A stretch of 64,000 bases of DNA from Phoma sp. XZ068 (Eukaryota > Ascomycota > Dothideomycetes > Pleosporales > Didymellaceae). Position numbers and translations under genes: made by a program. Numbering within the stretch: position 1 is the first letter of the stretch; every line of letters begins with the position of its first letter. Shown in pieces: positions 44,696 to 56,678 of this stretch. Location of the stretch: NCBI GenBank assembly GCA_004835665.1, contig RBKR01000013.1, positions 1,116,001 to 1,180,000 of the forward strand, in the 5' to 3' direction. The notes beneath the pieces are model-generated. The model worked only from the letters and a program-made list of their open reading frames with translations, made no database searches and was not told where the DNA came from.

Positions 44696-46026
44696 GAGCA
44701 GTTAACGCTTTCTCGTCGGCGTCTCGATGCATATCCATAACGCGACTATACTTAGCTACACTACGAGTATCAACAGACCTGTCAAGCATCCCGCACGCCT
44801 CTACCATGCACCTGGATGTCGTTCCGCGTGGCTCAAGTTGTACACGATGAAGCTTATGATTGGTTGGCAGTGTTTGTAGTGCCCGCAGTGCAACAAACCT
44901 GGAACGGCCACGATCTATCGCACATGGCAACGAGATATCATGGCGCTTCATCCGACCAAATGGCCACGCTCGCAGCAAACAGCAGGGATGGGCGTTGCAC
45001 ATTACGGTTTCAAGGAAGATGTGCTCAAGGTACATGAACCTGTAAGGAAGCTTTAGACAGTCTTCTACCGTACGGCGTGTGTATTGACATGGGCGTGCCG
45101 CTGGCGGAGAGAGGCGCGCGCTCAAGGACGAACCAGAGGTAGCCCTCACAGTGGTTCAACGGCTGGCTTTGCAGCGGCCAGGCGGCGTGGAGAGTGTAGC
45201 AAATGGAAGCGCGCGACAGGTGTACGCAAGCATAGAGATTATACAGCGGCTGGAAGCGATACATAAAATGGGCTAATGATCCCATGAGATCAGCTGCACG
45301 GCTTGCCTGCATCAGCACCTTCGCCTCAATTCTATTCACGGCAACAATCGCTCTGGTAGCGGGCCTTCATTCAGTCACCTTACCGTCAAACATCAACATC
45401 TCACACGCTTGTCTCAGATTTACTCCTCCAGACTACCTTGAACTGCTTGGTTGTGTTTGCAAGTGCAGGATCCCGTACATCGACGCTTGCATCACATTTG
45501 TGCAGGCCACTCAGCAAATCACAGGCTCCGACCACCACTCTACTCTTCAGACCTGCAGGGGCCGCAGACAGGTCACACGCTTTGGTTTCATTGCCTTCGA
45601 CCAATTGCACTGCTGAAAGGTGGAAGCAGTTCCCCAGCGCACAGGCCAGCCCCGGCGCTTACAGCGACGTTTGATTTGCAGCGCCGCAGGAATTAGGCGG
45701 CTGTTTGGCACCCCCCGAAAGACGGTCTCTCGTTAGGCCCCGCTTTGACACTGGCAACTTGTTACGCGCCCGCCTATTCTTAGGTTATCCATACCTGCCG
45801 CCCATTCAGCGGCCACCAACAGATCGCACGCGTCAGACTAGTCCACGCAACGCAATAAACACACACTCCCCCGGCGGCGACAGAAGTACCTGACTTCCGT
45901 TCTGCCTTGCTCCTTCTTCACCTGTCCACCTTAATCGTGGAAGGCACAGCGCAGCCCACTCTCGCTCGCAGGACTATCGACACGAAGGCCCAGTCTTTCA
46001 TTCACAGCACAGCAAACATCACCAAC
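44696..46026. other. 1.3-kb intergenic region
   Basis: Between two plus-strand genes. No gene is supported. The stretch 45900-46026 is a pyrimidine-rich leader, open in the frame of the next gene but without ATG. Confidence 0.5.
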
Positions 46027-46803
46027 ATGGCCACCACCACCGATGCGAAGCCGGCGCCGGCAACTTTACCCTCGACACTGAAGACACCCCTGTCTGCCAC
46101 CTATCCGTCCGAACTCAAGTCTCCCATGGTTCTGTCTGCAACAACACCGACCTTTGCCTGGATCAAACGCGAAGATAGCTTGAAGACTCCCATTACCCCG
46201 CCAGCAGCCTACCTGGATTTCCTCAAAACACTATCGCCCGCCTTCATGAGCCCTATGTCTACTGGAACCAGCACCAAGTTCGTCTTCGAAGGTCGCCCCA
46301 CTTCAGTCACCTCATCAGCCTCCTCTGGCTCTTTCACATCAACGTCTGGTCCAGCAGACAAGGACTCACCCGCGACATCAAGATCAAGCAGCTGCAGTCG
46401 ATGCGATACGAAGGAAGAGGTTCCCAAAGACGAGGTTCCAATGTCTGCCCCTCCTACCAAGATTAAGACTCAGACCATCACCATTCCTCCTCCATCGCCC
46501 TTCACACGGCCACAGTCAGCGCGCACACCACGTCTTTACATCCCCCAATCGCCGTTCTCGCCGGCAGCAATACGATCACCAAATAGCGCGGACTCAGCAA
46601 ACAACTCAGCCATCTCCCCCTTCCCCACAGCATCACCAAAAGTCTGGGAAGCAGAAGCCAAGAGTGGTCGCTCAAGGCGTGTCAGCGTGCGCGAAGTCGT
46701 CACCCGGACTGTGACATACAGCAGCACACCGGTGGACAAGAAGGCGCCGAACTTTCCGCAAATCGACCCCGCACCGCGTGGCAAGAGGAGAAGGATTGAG
46801 TAG
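46027..46803 (+). CDS. small Ser/Thr/Pro-rich protein of unknown function, probably nuclear
   Basis: Single exon, 258 residues, largely disordered with many SP/TP sites. Possibly conserved islands are TPTFAWIKREDSLKTPITPP, PAAYLDFLKTLSPAF, KFVFEGRP, RPQSARTPRLYIPQSPFSP and the C-terminal RRVSVREVVTRTVTY, ending in a basic nuclear-localisation-like GKRRRIE. There is no signal peptide or membrane segment. The ATG at 46027 follows ACCAAC, a good fungal context. Possibly a CDK/MAPK-regulated factor, but that is only composition. I do not recognise the family by name. Confidence 0.65.
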   Translation: MATTTDAKPAPATLPSTLKTPLSATYPSELKSPMVLSATTPTFAWIKREDSLKTPITPPAAYLDFLKTLSPAFMSPMSTGTSTKFVFEGRPTSVTSSASSGSFTSTSGPADKDSPATSRSSSCSRCDTKEEVPKDEVPMSAPPTKIKTQTITIPPPSPFTRPQSARTPRLYIPQSPFSPAAIRSPNSADSANNSAISPFPTASPKVWEAEAKSGRSRRVSVREVVTRTVTYSSTPVDKKAPNFPQIDPAPRGKRRRIE

Positions 46804-48681
46804 AAACGGAATTGTTACACGATCTGCCCGTGCCACCGCTTAGCCTCGAGCATCGTGTACACCACACCCCGGCCGAGTTTCTTTTGGCGCCACCTACCAC
46901 AGCGCCTAAGTCAACCTCGGATCCTTACCATACATTTGTGCTTCACACTTATGCATCACGATCACGTCTTACACTTGGAACGTTTACCGGTATACCCTAT
47001 CACCTAATACCCGGGTCCCGGCGACTCGCTCGCACCAATCATTCCTTTCGACTACCCTTCGACGTTCGATTCTTGGAACTGGTGCACCCACACACATCTT
47101 TCCCTTTGTCTACCTACTACTAAGATAACAACTTATGCTTGTGTTGTTCTCTCATGACCTGTACGGCTCGAAAATCGACCGAAAGTTTTGGCACGGAAAA
47201 TCCATTGGTGTTGCGGATATCTTTCTCTCGCGGATACCTCTGGGTGCGCTGGCGCTTGTGGTGTTCTATGGCGTACTGCTGGGATCATTTGGACCCCAGC
47301 TCTTTTGCTTACAAGCAGGGAGAGTCTCACTTGGTGTGAGATCTGAGTGGAGTAGGAGAGCGTGGCTGGCGGCAGGGAAGCCACCAACTGAAAGGCTCTT
47401 CTCAACCTTCCCATATCAGGAAGCAACCCAATCAACATACTTACTTCAACCGCTCTTCAATTCTGACTGTGCTTTCTCGTACTTGCGTCTAGTTCCAGGC
47501 CATCCTCAACATGTAGATACAGGTCGCCGTTCAAACCTTAAGCGCATGCAGCTCACGAACAGCGCCTCAACTATGCATCCGACCTACATCCGCCACATGC
47601 AGCACTTCCAACTCACATGACGACTTTTGTAGGTATCCAGTCTATCGAAATCTTCGCTCACTCACATCGCGCCCCAATCATTCACCTCCAGGCCCTCCAC
47701 ACGCCTTAGCCCTCCCGCCATCCCGCCTCTGCCTCTCACCATTCTCCTCCACCACCATGACTCGTAAGCCCCCTGCCGTTATGACTTGTTTCCTGCCTCA
47801 CCGGTCCATCACATGGGTGACGAGCGTGTGGAACCTTCCCGCTGCTAGCTCAGCCAATCAAGCCCCGAATGCAGGGAACAGCAAGGGTGGGGGTGAAGCC
47901 CGGCGCTTAGCCATGCGGACGGGTAGGCGAGCCGCGTAGGTGGTGCTGGGTTTTGGGAGGCGTGGTTGCCGTGCCTCAATCTTACCTAGATCTCATCTAC
48001 TGAGTTTACGACGGGCATACAACTGATGATTATGAGAGCAGGATGAGGCACAACTATGCGTAGCACTGGGAGGCGCTTGTGTAGCTGCGAAGTGGCGATC
48101 TAGCTCCCCTCCTTTTCACAAGAGCGGGAATATTTCGCAAATGCACCGGAGCAGTACGCCGCTCGTGCAGGGGATCACAAGCTAGGCTCAGAAGGAGGGT
48201 GCGTGCAGCATCGCAAAGCGTGCTAGTCCAATCACCATGCTGCTGTAACATCTGCCGATCGAACGGCACAGTCACGTACATAAAAATGCTGTGCGTTTCA
48301 CACCCATATAGGACGGCTGCAGGGGTTGTTGAGAACAGTGCGTTGTGATGAAGAACTAGCTTTGAAGATAGAGTAGGATACTGGCGGTGTGGGGTGTCAC
48401 AATTGCCAATATTGTATATTGTTGCGAGCCTTGCACTCCGGATATAAGTTTGAGAAGTAATACATGGATGCTTCTGATACCGAGGCAATCTAGACATGCT
48501 GCCCAACCTCAGATAACATAGTGGACCACAATGTCTACCTCCACGGGCATAGTAGCAAATTCTTTAGCCTCTGCGCAAAAAGTTGGAAGCCTCCAGAAAT
48601 ATGTCAAACTAAACCTGCATAAATTGTTGATTCAAGCCATAATATGTACATCAACTAGTTCAAATTCATGGACGAATCTGC
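46804..48681. other. 1.9-kb intergenic region
   Basis: 3' flanks of convergent genes. A possible tiny spliced gene starts at 47757 (ATGACTC directly before a GTAAGC donor, after a CACCACC leader), but no convincing second exon was found. Open frames at 47135-47620 and 48054-48506 lack domain or codon evidence. Confidence 0.45.
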
Positions 48682-49585
48682 TCAAAGCAGTGCCCTCCAG
48701 CCCTTGCCACTCGGCCTTTCAAGCCCAAGGAAATCAGTGAGCTGTCCTAGGTGATCGACACCCCAGAAACCTTCCGTCTCGCCCTTCCCGTTTGTAGCTG
48801 ACAACCTGTTAGTATACCGCACCCCGCATTATCTTCCGGGACACTCACCAACGACGTATGGCAGACCAAACGCCCCGTCCTTGAACGCCTTATCCGTGTT
48901 ATGTGTGAGCAGCTTCTTCACTTCATCGGTCTTCGTCCGTTCGAGCACCTTCTTTGCCTCCTCGTCGCTCCCAACAATTGTGCGCAGAATCGCAAGCAAG
49001 TTCTCTGGCTTTGTAGGTTCGCCCCATTGAACCCACGTATTCTCGTAGAACAGTGAGATGGCACTTTCTACAGACTGAGGGTGTGAGATGGACAGGGAGG
49101 CTAGAGCGCGTTGGATTGGCAGAGTGTTGACTGGGAAACCAGGGGGGCTGCCTTTCGATATCGGGACATTGAAGTACTTTGCCCAACGTGTGCGTTCATT
49201 GTTGATCCACTTGTCCTTGTCTGTAGAGAGTCAGGTCCGCTCGATAGAGTCCATGCATAAGGATTATGGAGTAACATGGTCCCCCCTGTGGAGCTGTATA
49301 TAGATAATTGGGCTTACTCTTGATAGCGATAGGAGGCGTGTTGCCGCATGCATTCATCAAGCCACCCAGGAATATGGGCACATACTTGATCTCACATTGC
49401 TTGAATGCCGGAGAGTTCTACGTTGAAGCGTCAGTCCGAGTCTAATGCCGGTTATGTCCCGGTCACCATGATCGTGCATGATCCGCCCAGGTGCAGGGAT
49501 TGGATTGTACCTTCAAAATGTAGAAAGCGATATAAGCGAACGGCGACACGATATCGACATAGAGTGTGAGCTTCGACTGAGACAT
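48682..49585 (-). CDS. kappa-class glutathione S-transferase (DsbA-like thioredoxin fold)
   Basis: Glutathione-dependent detoxification enzyme or disulfide-handling protein of mitochondria/peroxisomes in other eukaryotes. Exons 49511-49585, 49318-49417, 48849-49220 and 48682-48797 (minus) give 220 residues, the usual GSTK length. The N-terminal beta strand and active-site Ser-Pro are LYVDIVSPFAY (GSTK uses Ser in place of the DsbA CxxC). The inserted helical domain has NACGNTPPIAIKNKDKW, VNTLPIQRAL and LLAILRTIVGSDEEAKKVL. The fold closes with GAFGLPYVVATNGKGETEGFWGVD-type blocks (cis-Pro loop GLPYVV). Intron phases all agree; intron 3 has TACTAAC close to the acceptor. The C-terminus has no clear peroxisomal signal (ends ALL). 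Confidence 0.92.
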
Positions 49586-50031
49586 CCTGCCTAATCGACT
49601 GTGTGAGAACTACTGATTCGAGGAAGTCAGAACTGAGTGTCGCAAGAGTTAACTAGAAGATGTTGAAGGGCGCGGACGCAACTGAACGACGCATGCAATG
49701 ACCTCACATCCGACAGCCGAGGCCCATCAACTGGTGGGGAGCTCAAATCTGGGGAAGGCGCACGGTGCGCTAGCAGCCCTTACCCAATAGCAATTGCACG
49801 TTCGTGGCAACTGAGCGGCGGCAAGTATAGATTGGTCGAACTAGCATGCATTTTATGGTCGCACTGACTTGCTTCAAAGCCGAAACCTGCGCGCACTATG
49901 GGTATTTACATCTAATAACCTGCCAATGTCCTGCGCTATGTGCAGTCACACCCAATAACGCCAAAGCGGTTTCTAACCGCCATCGAATCTCGCAGGGTAT
50001 CATGAAACTAAGAGGCAGAATGCCAAATCGT
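49586..50031. other. intergenic region
   Basis: Promoter of the GST kappa gene and the 3' flank of OAT, both minus. No gene is seen. Confidence 0.5.
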
Positions 50032-51617
50032 TCAGTTGTCCACTCCGATATGGACATTCTTCTCGCTGGGGTCGGGAATGACTTCTTGTTCCTTCTTGCC
50101 CTGCAGGTTCGGTAGCTCCTCAACAGCCTCTTGGATGATCTTGAGAGCGCTCGCGATCTCTTCCTCAGTGATGACTAGAGGTGGAGCCAATCGGATGATG
50201 TTCTGGTGAGTGGGTTTTGCCTGTGGAAGTATGTTAGTATTACTAAGTGCACGGCGACTCGCGAGGACTTACCAGAAGACCCTTCGACTTGAAAAGCATG
50301 CACAAGTCCCATGCGCTGTGACCGTTCGTCTTACTCTCATCAATAACAATGGCGTTCAAAAGGCCCTTGCCACGAATAGTCGTGATCATGGGGCTGTTGA
50401 TGTCCTTCAGGCCCTGGCGGAACTTGTTGCCCATTGTCTCTGCGCGCTCAACCATGTTTTCTTCCTGGATAAGCTCCAAAGCGCGAATGGCAACAGCCGA
50501 ACCCAGGGGGTTGCCTCCGTATGTCGAGCCATGTGTGCCAGGCTCAATTGTAAGCATGACCTCCCTCGAGCCAAGCACTGCCGACACCGGGTACATGCCA
50601 CCAGAGATAGCCTTACCAAGCAGGACAAGGTCCGGCTTGATGCCACTCCACTCGTGGCAGAGCATCTTACCTGTCCTTGCGATTCCTGTCTGAATCTCAT
50701 CGCAGATGAGAAGGACGTTGTGCTTGTCGCAGAGTGCGCGGACTTCCCTCAGGTAGCTGTCGTCGGGCACAACGATACCTGCCTCACCCTGAATGGGTTC
50801 AACGAGGAATGCAGCAGTGTTCTTGCCATGCTTCTCAAGCACGTCACGGACATCATCTACGTTGTTGTAGCGAATGGCCTTGCCTGTTGAGGGGTTGACG
50901 CTTCCGATGTTTGGCAGATATGGGCCGTAGTTCTCGCGAGACTCGGGATCGGTGGACATGGTAATGGCAGCAAACTAGACGTGTCAGCTAAGTTTGCATC
51001 CAAAGAGGGTATACATGCTTACTGTGCGTCCGTGGAAGTTCTCCTCGACAGAAAAGATCAGAGCCTCGTTGTGCGGGATTCCCTTGACCTTGTATCCCCA
51101 CTTGCGCGCCACCTTGACGGCGGTCTCAACAGCCTCAGCACCTGTGTTCATGGGCAGAATCATGTCGAATCCAAACAGCTTTGTAGCGTACTCAGCAAAG
51201 CGTGGGAACACATCATTGTAGAATGCACGGCTGCTGAGTGTCAATCGCGAAGCCTGCTCGGTCAAGGCCTTGACAAGCTCAGGGTGGCAATGACCCTGGT
51301 TGACAGCGCTGTACGCTGAAAGGAAGTCAAGGTAGTGCTTCTCCTCAGGGTCCCAGACACTGCACCCACTTGCGCGTGAGAACACTAGATATATTAGTAC
51401 ATGGAGTAGAGGCTCCGGTTGGGCACATACCAATTGGGAGTGGGTGGTAGTTGTGAGCGGCATACTTGGCCTCTGCAGCTGTCGCCTCAGAAGACGAAGA
51501 CGCATGGTACCTGGAGGGATCAGGAGTACCAGTAGGGTGGAACGAGCGCGCAGTGGGCTTCAGAGAAGTGCCATTGCTCGCAAGTGCAGCCTCATTCTGG
51601 AGTGCGCCGGGTGCCAT
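50032..51617 (-). CDS. CAR2: ornithine aminotransferase
   Basis: PLP enzyme of arginine catabolism: ornithine plus 2-oxoglutarate to glutamate-5-semialdehyde plus glutamate, cytosolic in fungi. Exons 51431-51617, 51023-51384, 50273-50974 and 50032-50220 (minus) give 479 residues, a little longer than yeast Car2 because of a 40-residue Ser/Ala-rich N-terminus that could be checked for targeting. Class III aminotransferase blocks are present: SAYSAVNQGHCHPELVKAL, MNTGAEAVETAVKVAR, LICDEIQTGIARTGK (Asp275 to the PLP ring) and PLP-Lys304 in LLGKAISGGMYPVSAVLG, then THGSTYGGNPLG. All three introns are 46-52 bp with GT-AG ends and keep phase. The family is inducible by arginine or ornithine in other fungi; no operator could be seen. 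Confidence 0.96.
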
Positions 51618-53180
51618 GTTGGGTGCTGTGTAGTCCGTGATTGATACTAACGTGGGGTAAGAATGGTGGGGAATGTTTTAGTTCTTGAGTGTGTTGTGGT
51701 GTAGAAGAGATCAAGAAAACCAGGAGAGGTCATGGGCTTTATTTTAATCGATTGTTGGTTCTTGGTGCCGACAACAGCCTCTGTTGTCCTTTAACGCTCA
51801 GATGTTTGTCAAGTCACGGTTATACCTGCGCTTCACGATCAAGTGGTACGCCCTAGGACGCCCCGAGGTTCGGTGATGGCCCGTGCACACCGACTTGAGC
51901 CGCGTTCGCCAATGCAAGCGGCTCTGATTACGACTGATACCCCACTGACATACCAACACCAAAATCATAAACCCACATCAGCCTACCTAACATGCAAAGA
52001 ATATATTCATCATATTCTGAATGCGTCTTTGTTTGCGACTCTGCGCACGCTGTTCTTCCTTTCGAACGGCCATGCAAGTAGGCTGAAGGTTGAAACACAA
52101 CTGGGACACCTTCAAGGAAGGCAACGTATGGTAACATTTGTCTAGCTCGACGTGGTTTATTAGACTTAGTCCAAAAGATGGGATGGATGGAATTGGAGCA
52201 TGCGGCCTTGTAGCCTTTGTGCAATCAAGGACGTCTGGATTACGCTGAATGCCTGCTATGCGCAGTAGCACAAGCGGAACTGCAGATAGATGACAGACGG
52301 CCTCAACTAGGAACATGTGCAGAGCGCCTGTTTGTCTATCTAGCTCGGTGCTGGTTCCCATTTCGAGTGCACAGTCCTGAGATGCTCATCGATCGGACGG
52401 CTACCCTGGTCTCTCGTGTGTGAGCGCCTGAGGTCGGATGTGGCATGCAATGCAAGCATAGGAATATTTAAAGTGGAGCAGCATCGTGAAGTTCGGATGG
52501 AGGTCGACTCGGGTCGCGTTGACTTGGTTTGAGTTGTCAAGGAAGGTCGTCGCGCACGCTGTCGCGTGCAGCCGTCACTCTGCCAATAACAAGTCGCTTA
52601 CCCCATTCCCCCGCCTTCAATGTGCAAGATTAGCCTTACAATTTTGAATTCTCCGAGATCATCAAGGTAAGTTCGCGTGGTCGCGCGTGATGATCGCTTC
52701 AACTGTCACTCTTTCTGTGGCGCAACAATGCTGGCGAGCCCTAAAAACATCGACAGCGGTTTGTCAAACTCCGCGGCACACAAACCAGGCTCTACTTCGA
52801 TAGCTTAGAACAGCGGGGTCTTCCAGAGCAGTGAAGGACGTATCGCACTCGTACTCCCTAATCGCTTCCGTCGTCACATGAGCGAATCACTGGGTGGCTC
52901 TTGTTACTGGCTTCGTTAAAGACGTAAGAGCCTGGAATCATATGAAAAGCTTTGATGGCCATGTCCAGATCGCAGACGCAACTTTTTTTGTTGACATACT
53001 GAATGGATAAATACAGCCAAACAACAAGACGATTCTGCCGGCTATGCTTTGGCATGATGAACATCGCCGACATCATTGAGGAATGTCTGAGACTCAGAAA
53101 GCAGGAAGAACAATTTCAGGTGACGCCGTGCGACCAATCCGGATTACAAGCAAAATAGAAGTAACAGCCACGTCCAATCA
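51618..53180. other. 1.6-kb intergenic region
   Basis: OAT promoter (-) and the 3' flank of the ArgRS-like gene (-). No gene is supported; codon-like structure is absent from the open frames. Confidence 0.5.
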
Positions 53181-55152
53181 TTACCCTGCGACGGGTGTGT
53201 CTGCACGTTCGTGAGGCAGATCCGGGATCGGTACCACCCCAAGCAGCCTCATACCATTCTGTAGCACGATCCTAGTTGCTTCAAGCAAGGCAACAAAAGC
53301 CGAGGACACCTCGGTTGCATCCTCTCCCTCCACAAGGCAGTCGGACAGCTGCACGGTAATGGCTGTCAAGTACGCGACAATTGCAGCAGGTTCGAGGGAC
53401 TGGAATGTGGCATTCACGGCCTCGGGGTACTGAGCAAGTACGCGCAAGAGATTGGCCTGATCTTCATCTGCTAGCAAGTCGAACTGATCATCGGCAAGCT
53501 CAGCACTAGCCGTATGTCCGCTCAAAAGAGCGCACACCTTGGTGTGCCAATACTGCAACTCAGGTCCAGTTCCAAGCTTGAAGGAGGCAAGTGTGCCTGT
53601 GTCGAAAGCGTGAACACTAGTTGCACGCGTGGCTGACTCCTGTAACAGCAGTGCTGATATTCCCAGAGCCTTCGTGGCCTGCTCGGAATCACCCATCAGG
53701 GCAGCTTTGTCCACGTCAGCTTCTGGTAGGGCTTTTGTCGCCTCTTCGCACGCGTCAAGAATGGCTTGTGGCTTGTAGCCTTTCCCCAGCGCGACCCCCA
53801 TCTTGGACACCTCACTGAATCGGACATGCTGCAATTTACCAGCAAGGTCTTTCATGTCCAACGCCTCCAGGATCTTGAACAACTGCGTGAAATGAACGCT
53901 GTTGTCGCTTGCTACGACATACACCATCTTGTCGAATGCGTACGTTCTTGAGCGCTCCAGTACGGCAGCGAGATCTCGTAAAAGATATGTACTGCTACCC
54001 GATCGATCTCGGATGATGGCTGTTCCAGCTTTGGCACCAAGCTTCTGCATGTGTACAATCCAGGCCCCTCCGCTTTCCTCTGACAAGCCCTTCTCTTTCA
54101 GTAGCTGTTCAACCTCGGCCATAACCTCTTGTGAGACCTTCGACTCGCCGGAATACTCGTCAAACCTAATACCTAGACGATCGTAGAAGCTGGTATAGTT
54201 CTCAACATTGGCGCTGCGCACGCGGTCCCAGAAGGAAACGATTTCTTCGTCTCCTGCCTCAAGCTTCTTGAATGCATCGTTCCGCTCGGCAAAGATGCCC
54301 TGGCTTTCGATCTCAACTTGCGCTTCTCCTTCATCTCTACCCTCTTTGGCTGCATCATCACGAGCTTTCTTGCTAGCCGCCTGTTCAGGCTGGAAAAGGT
54401 CCTCGATCTGATGGTACACGTCCAGCAGATGGCCGACTGGGTCCTTCGCAAAGGCCTCCTCGGAACCGAACTTGTCCCAACCCACTTTTAATAGAGCAAT
54501 TGGCTTGCCCCAGTCACCAAGGTAGTTGACGCGCGTTACTTCCCAACCCAGCGACTTGTATAGTCGGCTCACGAAGGCTCCTATGATGGTACTGCGCAAG
54601 TGTTTTCCTTGGAACTCACTTGTGATGTTCGGAGATGAGAACTCAACAACAACCTTCTCGGACGCTCCTGTCGGTGATTGGGAGCCATAGCTCGACTTTC
54701 GATCTAAGATGTACGGCAACAGAAGGCGCGCCACCACTTCGAGCTTCAGAAAAACGCGCAGATGCACGCCATCAAGGAATGGCGGATCAAAGAGCGCGTG
54801 ATCTTTCGGGAACTATCACTGGTTATTAGATCCTCCTCCCTCGCTGATATTTTGCTTGGTATCTTACATGGTCTACCAACTGCGATGACAATTCCGCTGG
54901 CTTCCGACCCGGACAGAGCTTTGGAACGGTCACCGAGAGGTCACCATTGAAAATGTTATTGGGCCAATGGATGGATTTGTATGCAGTTTGAACATCGCAG
55001 TCGACGAGCCCAGAGAGTAGCTCTGCTAGTGTTGTGCGGCACAAGTCGAGTGGATTGCTCAAGATGGAGGCATCGACAACCTCTGAGGTCGGGGCAGAGA
55101 TCGCCAGAGTCTCTAGCAATTGCGTTAGTCCAGCCTGGTCGAGTGTGGACAT
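53181..55152 (-). CDS. arginyl-tRNA synthetase-like protein with a missing KMSKS signature
   Basis: Exons 54868-55152 and 53181-54812 (minus) give 638 residues. The class I ArgRS catalytic core is clear: SSPNITSEFQGKHLRSTIIGAF (HIGH region in the FxGKHLRST form usual in filamentous fungi), RVNYLGDWGKPIALL, FYDRLGIRFDEYSGES, SSTYLLRDLAAVLER, ASDNSVHFTQLFKILEAL and LQHVRFSEV. Where functional enzymes have GMSTRKGTV, this one has SKMGVALGKGYK, so the KMSKS loop that stabilises the adenylate transition state is not recognisable. The DALR anticodon-binding domain follows, with an unusual C-terminal extension (PHERADTPVAG) after GMRLLGV instead of ending just after it. It may be a divergent paralogue with reduced or different activity; a canonical ArgRS would have to be elsewhere. 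Confidence 0.88.
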
Positions 55153-56678
55153 TGCGACAGCGCGAATAGTTCAGCCTTAGGCTAGAAGGAGTAAAAAAAC
55201 GAGGCTTCAACCGGTGTCTGATTAGTGGTACAATACGCAAACAATGTCAGGCATCAATCACACATCAACTGCGAAGGGCAAAAGAGGGCAACAGTTCCAG
55301 ACTATATGCACTTGCAACTTGCTGGCTGTTTTATCTGGTCAACCATAATGGTCCTTGTTCATCCTTGTCTCGATGTGGCGGCCACGCTGTAAGATTTCAG
55401 TCGTGGTCTGCTGGGATTGGTGGTAAGATTACACTTTTCCCCCACACCCGCTCGTGCATGAAAGAGGACAGCCATCGAGGACGCAGCACATGGAATTGGT
55501 TAAGCACCTTGCTCTTCGAATTGATAATATGGTACCGTTACAGCCTTGTCCTGGCACCGCAGAATCCATGACCACCGAATCTTTGAGATGTATCGTCTTT
55601 ATCGCAAGGCCAATGATAGTAAAACACCTGTCCATGCCAGGGAATTTGAAGTCAAAACACCAATCAAACCGCAATACATCATGACTGCATGAAGCTCGAA
55701 CCCATAACTCATTACTCGTGAGTGATAGAAGATATTGTAAAAGGAAAGTCGACGTCTGTGTGCATTCTTAAAGAAAATCTCAAGCTGGAGATGCCTATAT
55801 GCTATCAGTGTATTGTCCTTTGTTTCGATTTGTATTGTCGCCTTACCGGGGCAATATCTGGAATTGCAGCCTTCTTCAGCTATCCAGTAAGTCTATCGAT
55901 GAAAGCCTCCTTGACTTGGTCCACAGCATTGAGGACGTAGGTGAGAAGGAGAAGGCTAGGAACCAAAACGCAGATACTGACTCAAAAAATCCGTGGGCTT
56001 CGCTCAAATGTAAAGAGGTCGCGTTAGGAGCAGAAATATTGCAGGGCGATCACGAGAGCGGTCGTGACTATGCGGAGTTGTACATGGACACGAGTGGCAC
56101 GACTTGTCTCCTCCGCGAATCTCTCGCTTTTTACGGCACTCGCAGCCGCATCTACGGTACCATCGGTCATCATATTCCACATGGCATGCCATTCAAATTG
56201 CAGAAGAAGGCAAGCGCCTTAGCCAATCCTACACAGGAAGATGGCATAAGACAACGCCCTAGATGTCTCAGTAACTAGATCACGACGATGCAATTAGTGA
56301 CAACAGCGTCAATCTGACGCGACAAATTGGCGCACTAGTGAGCGTGGCTCGCAGCTTCGCAGCCTTGCTGCGTCACAAAAGAGCCAAACAATCCCGATAT
56401 CGGTGCCGTATTCGTAAGAAGGCATAAAATTGTTGCTGCACGTAAATGGTGGCAATGGCCATATGTTCCATTTTGGATCAGCTGCGATTTAAAATAAATC
56501 CACATTGCCATGCTATAAATGAGCTTTACAGATCACTTTTGGATTACTGTTGTACAAAAGAGTATTCTCGTCGGCCGTTGTCGTTAATTGAACCCATATC
56601 AGCCAAACGCCAGGAGTGTGAAGCGCGATCGAGTATACCAAGTAATACCTGAATACTCCAAAATACGTACAAAGGTCA
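55153..56678. other. 1.5-kb intergenic region
   Basis: ArgRS-like promoter and the 3' flank of the CorA-like gene. A 159-codon open frame starting with ATG at 55799 (KSIDESLLDLVHSIEDVGEK... acidic and helical) may be a gene fragment, but no domain or neighbours support it. Confidence 0.4.

Noticed and set aside
47757..47939. Possible tiny spliced gene beginning ATGACTC|GTAAGC, resembling a SERF-type MTRG start
   Set aside because: The leader and donor look real, but no downstream exon restores a SERF-like or any other recognisable sequence.
48054..48506. 150-codon minus-strand open frame
   Set aside because: No domain, alternative start only, and lies in the 3' flank of neighbouring genes.
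32147..51617. Idea of an ornithine-metabolism cluster (ODC and OAT in the same window)
   Set aside because: They are about 17 kb apart with unrelated genes between them; both are housekeeping genes and co-location looks accidental.
55799..56278. 159-codon plus-strand open frame with an acidic helical segment
   Set aside because: ATG present but no recognisable domain; could be a fragment, not enough to call a gene.
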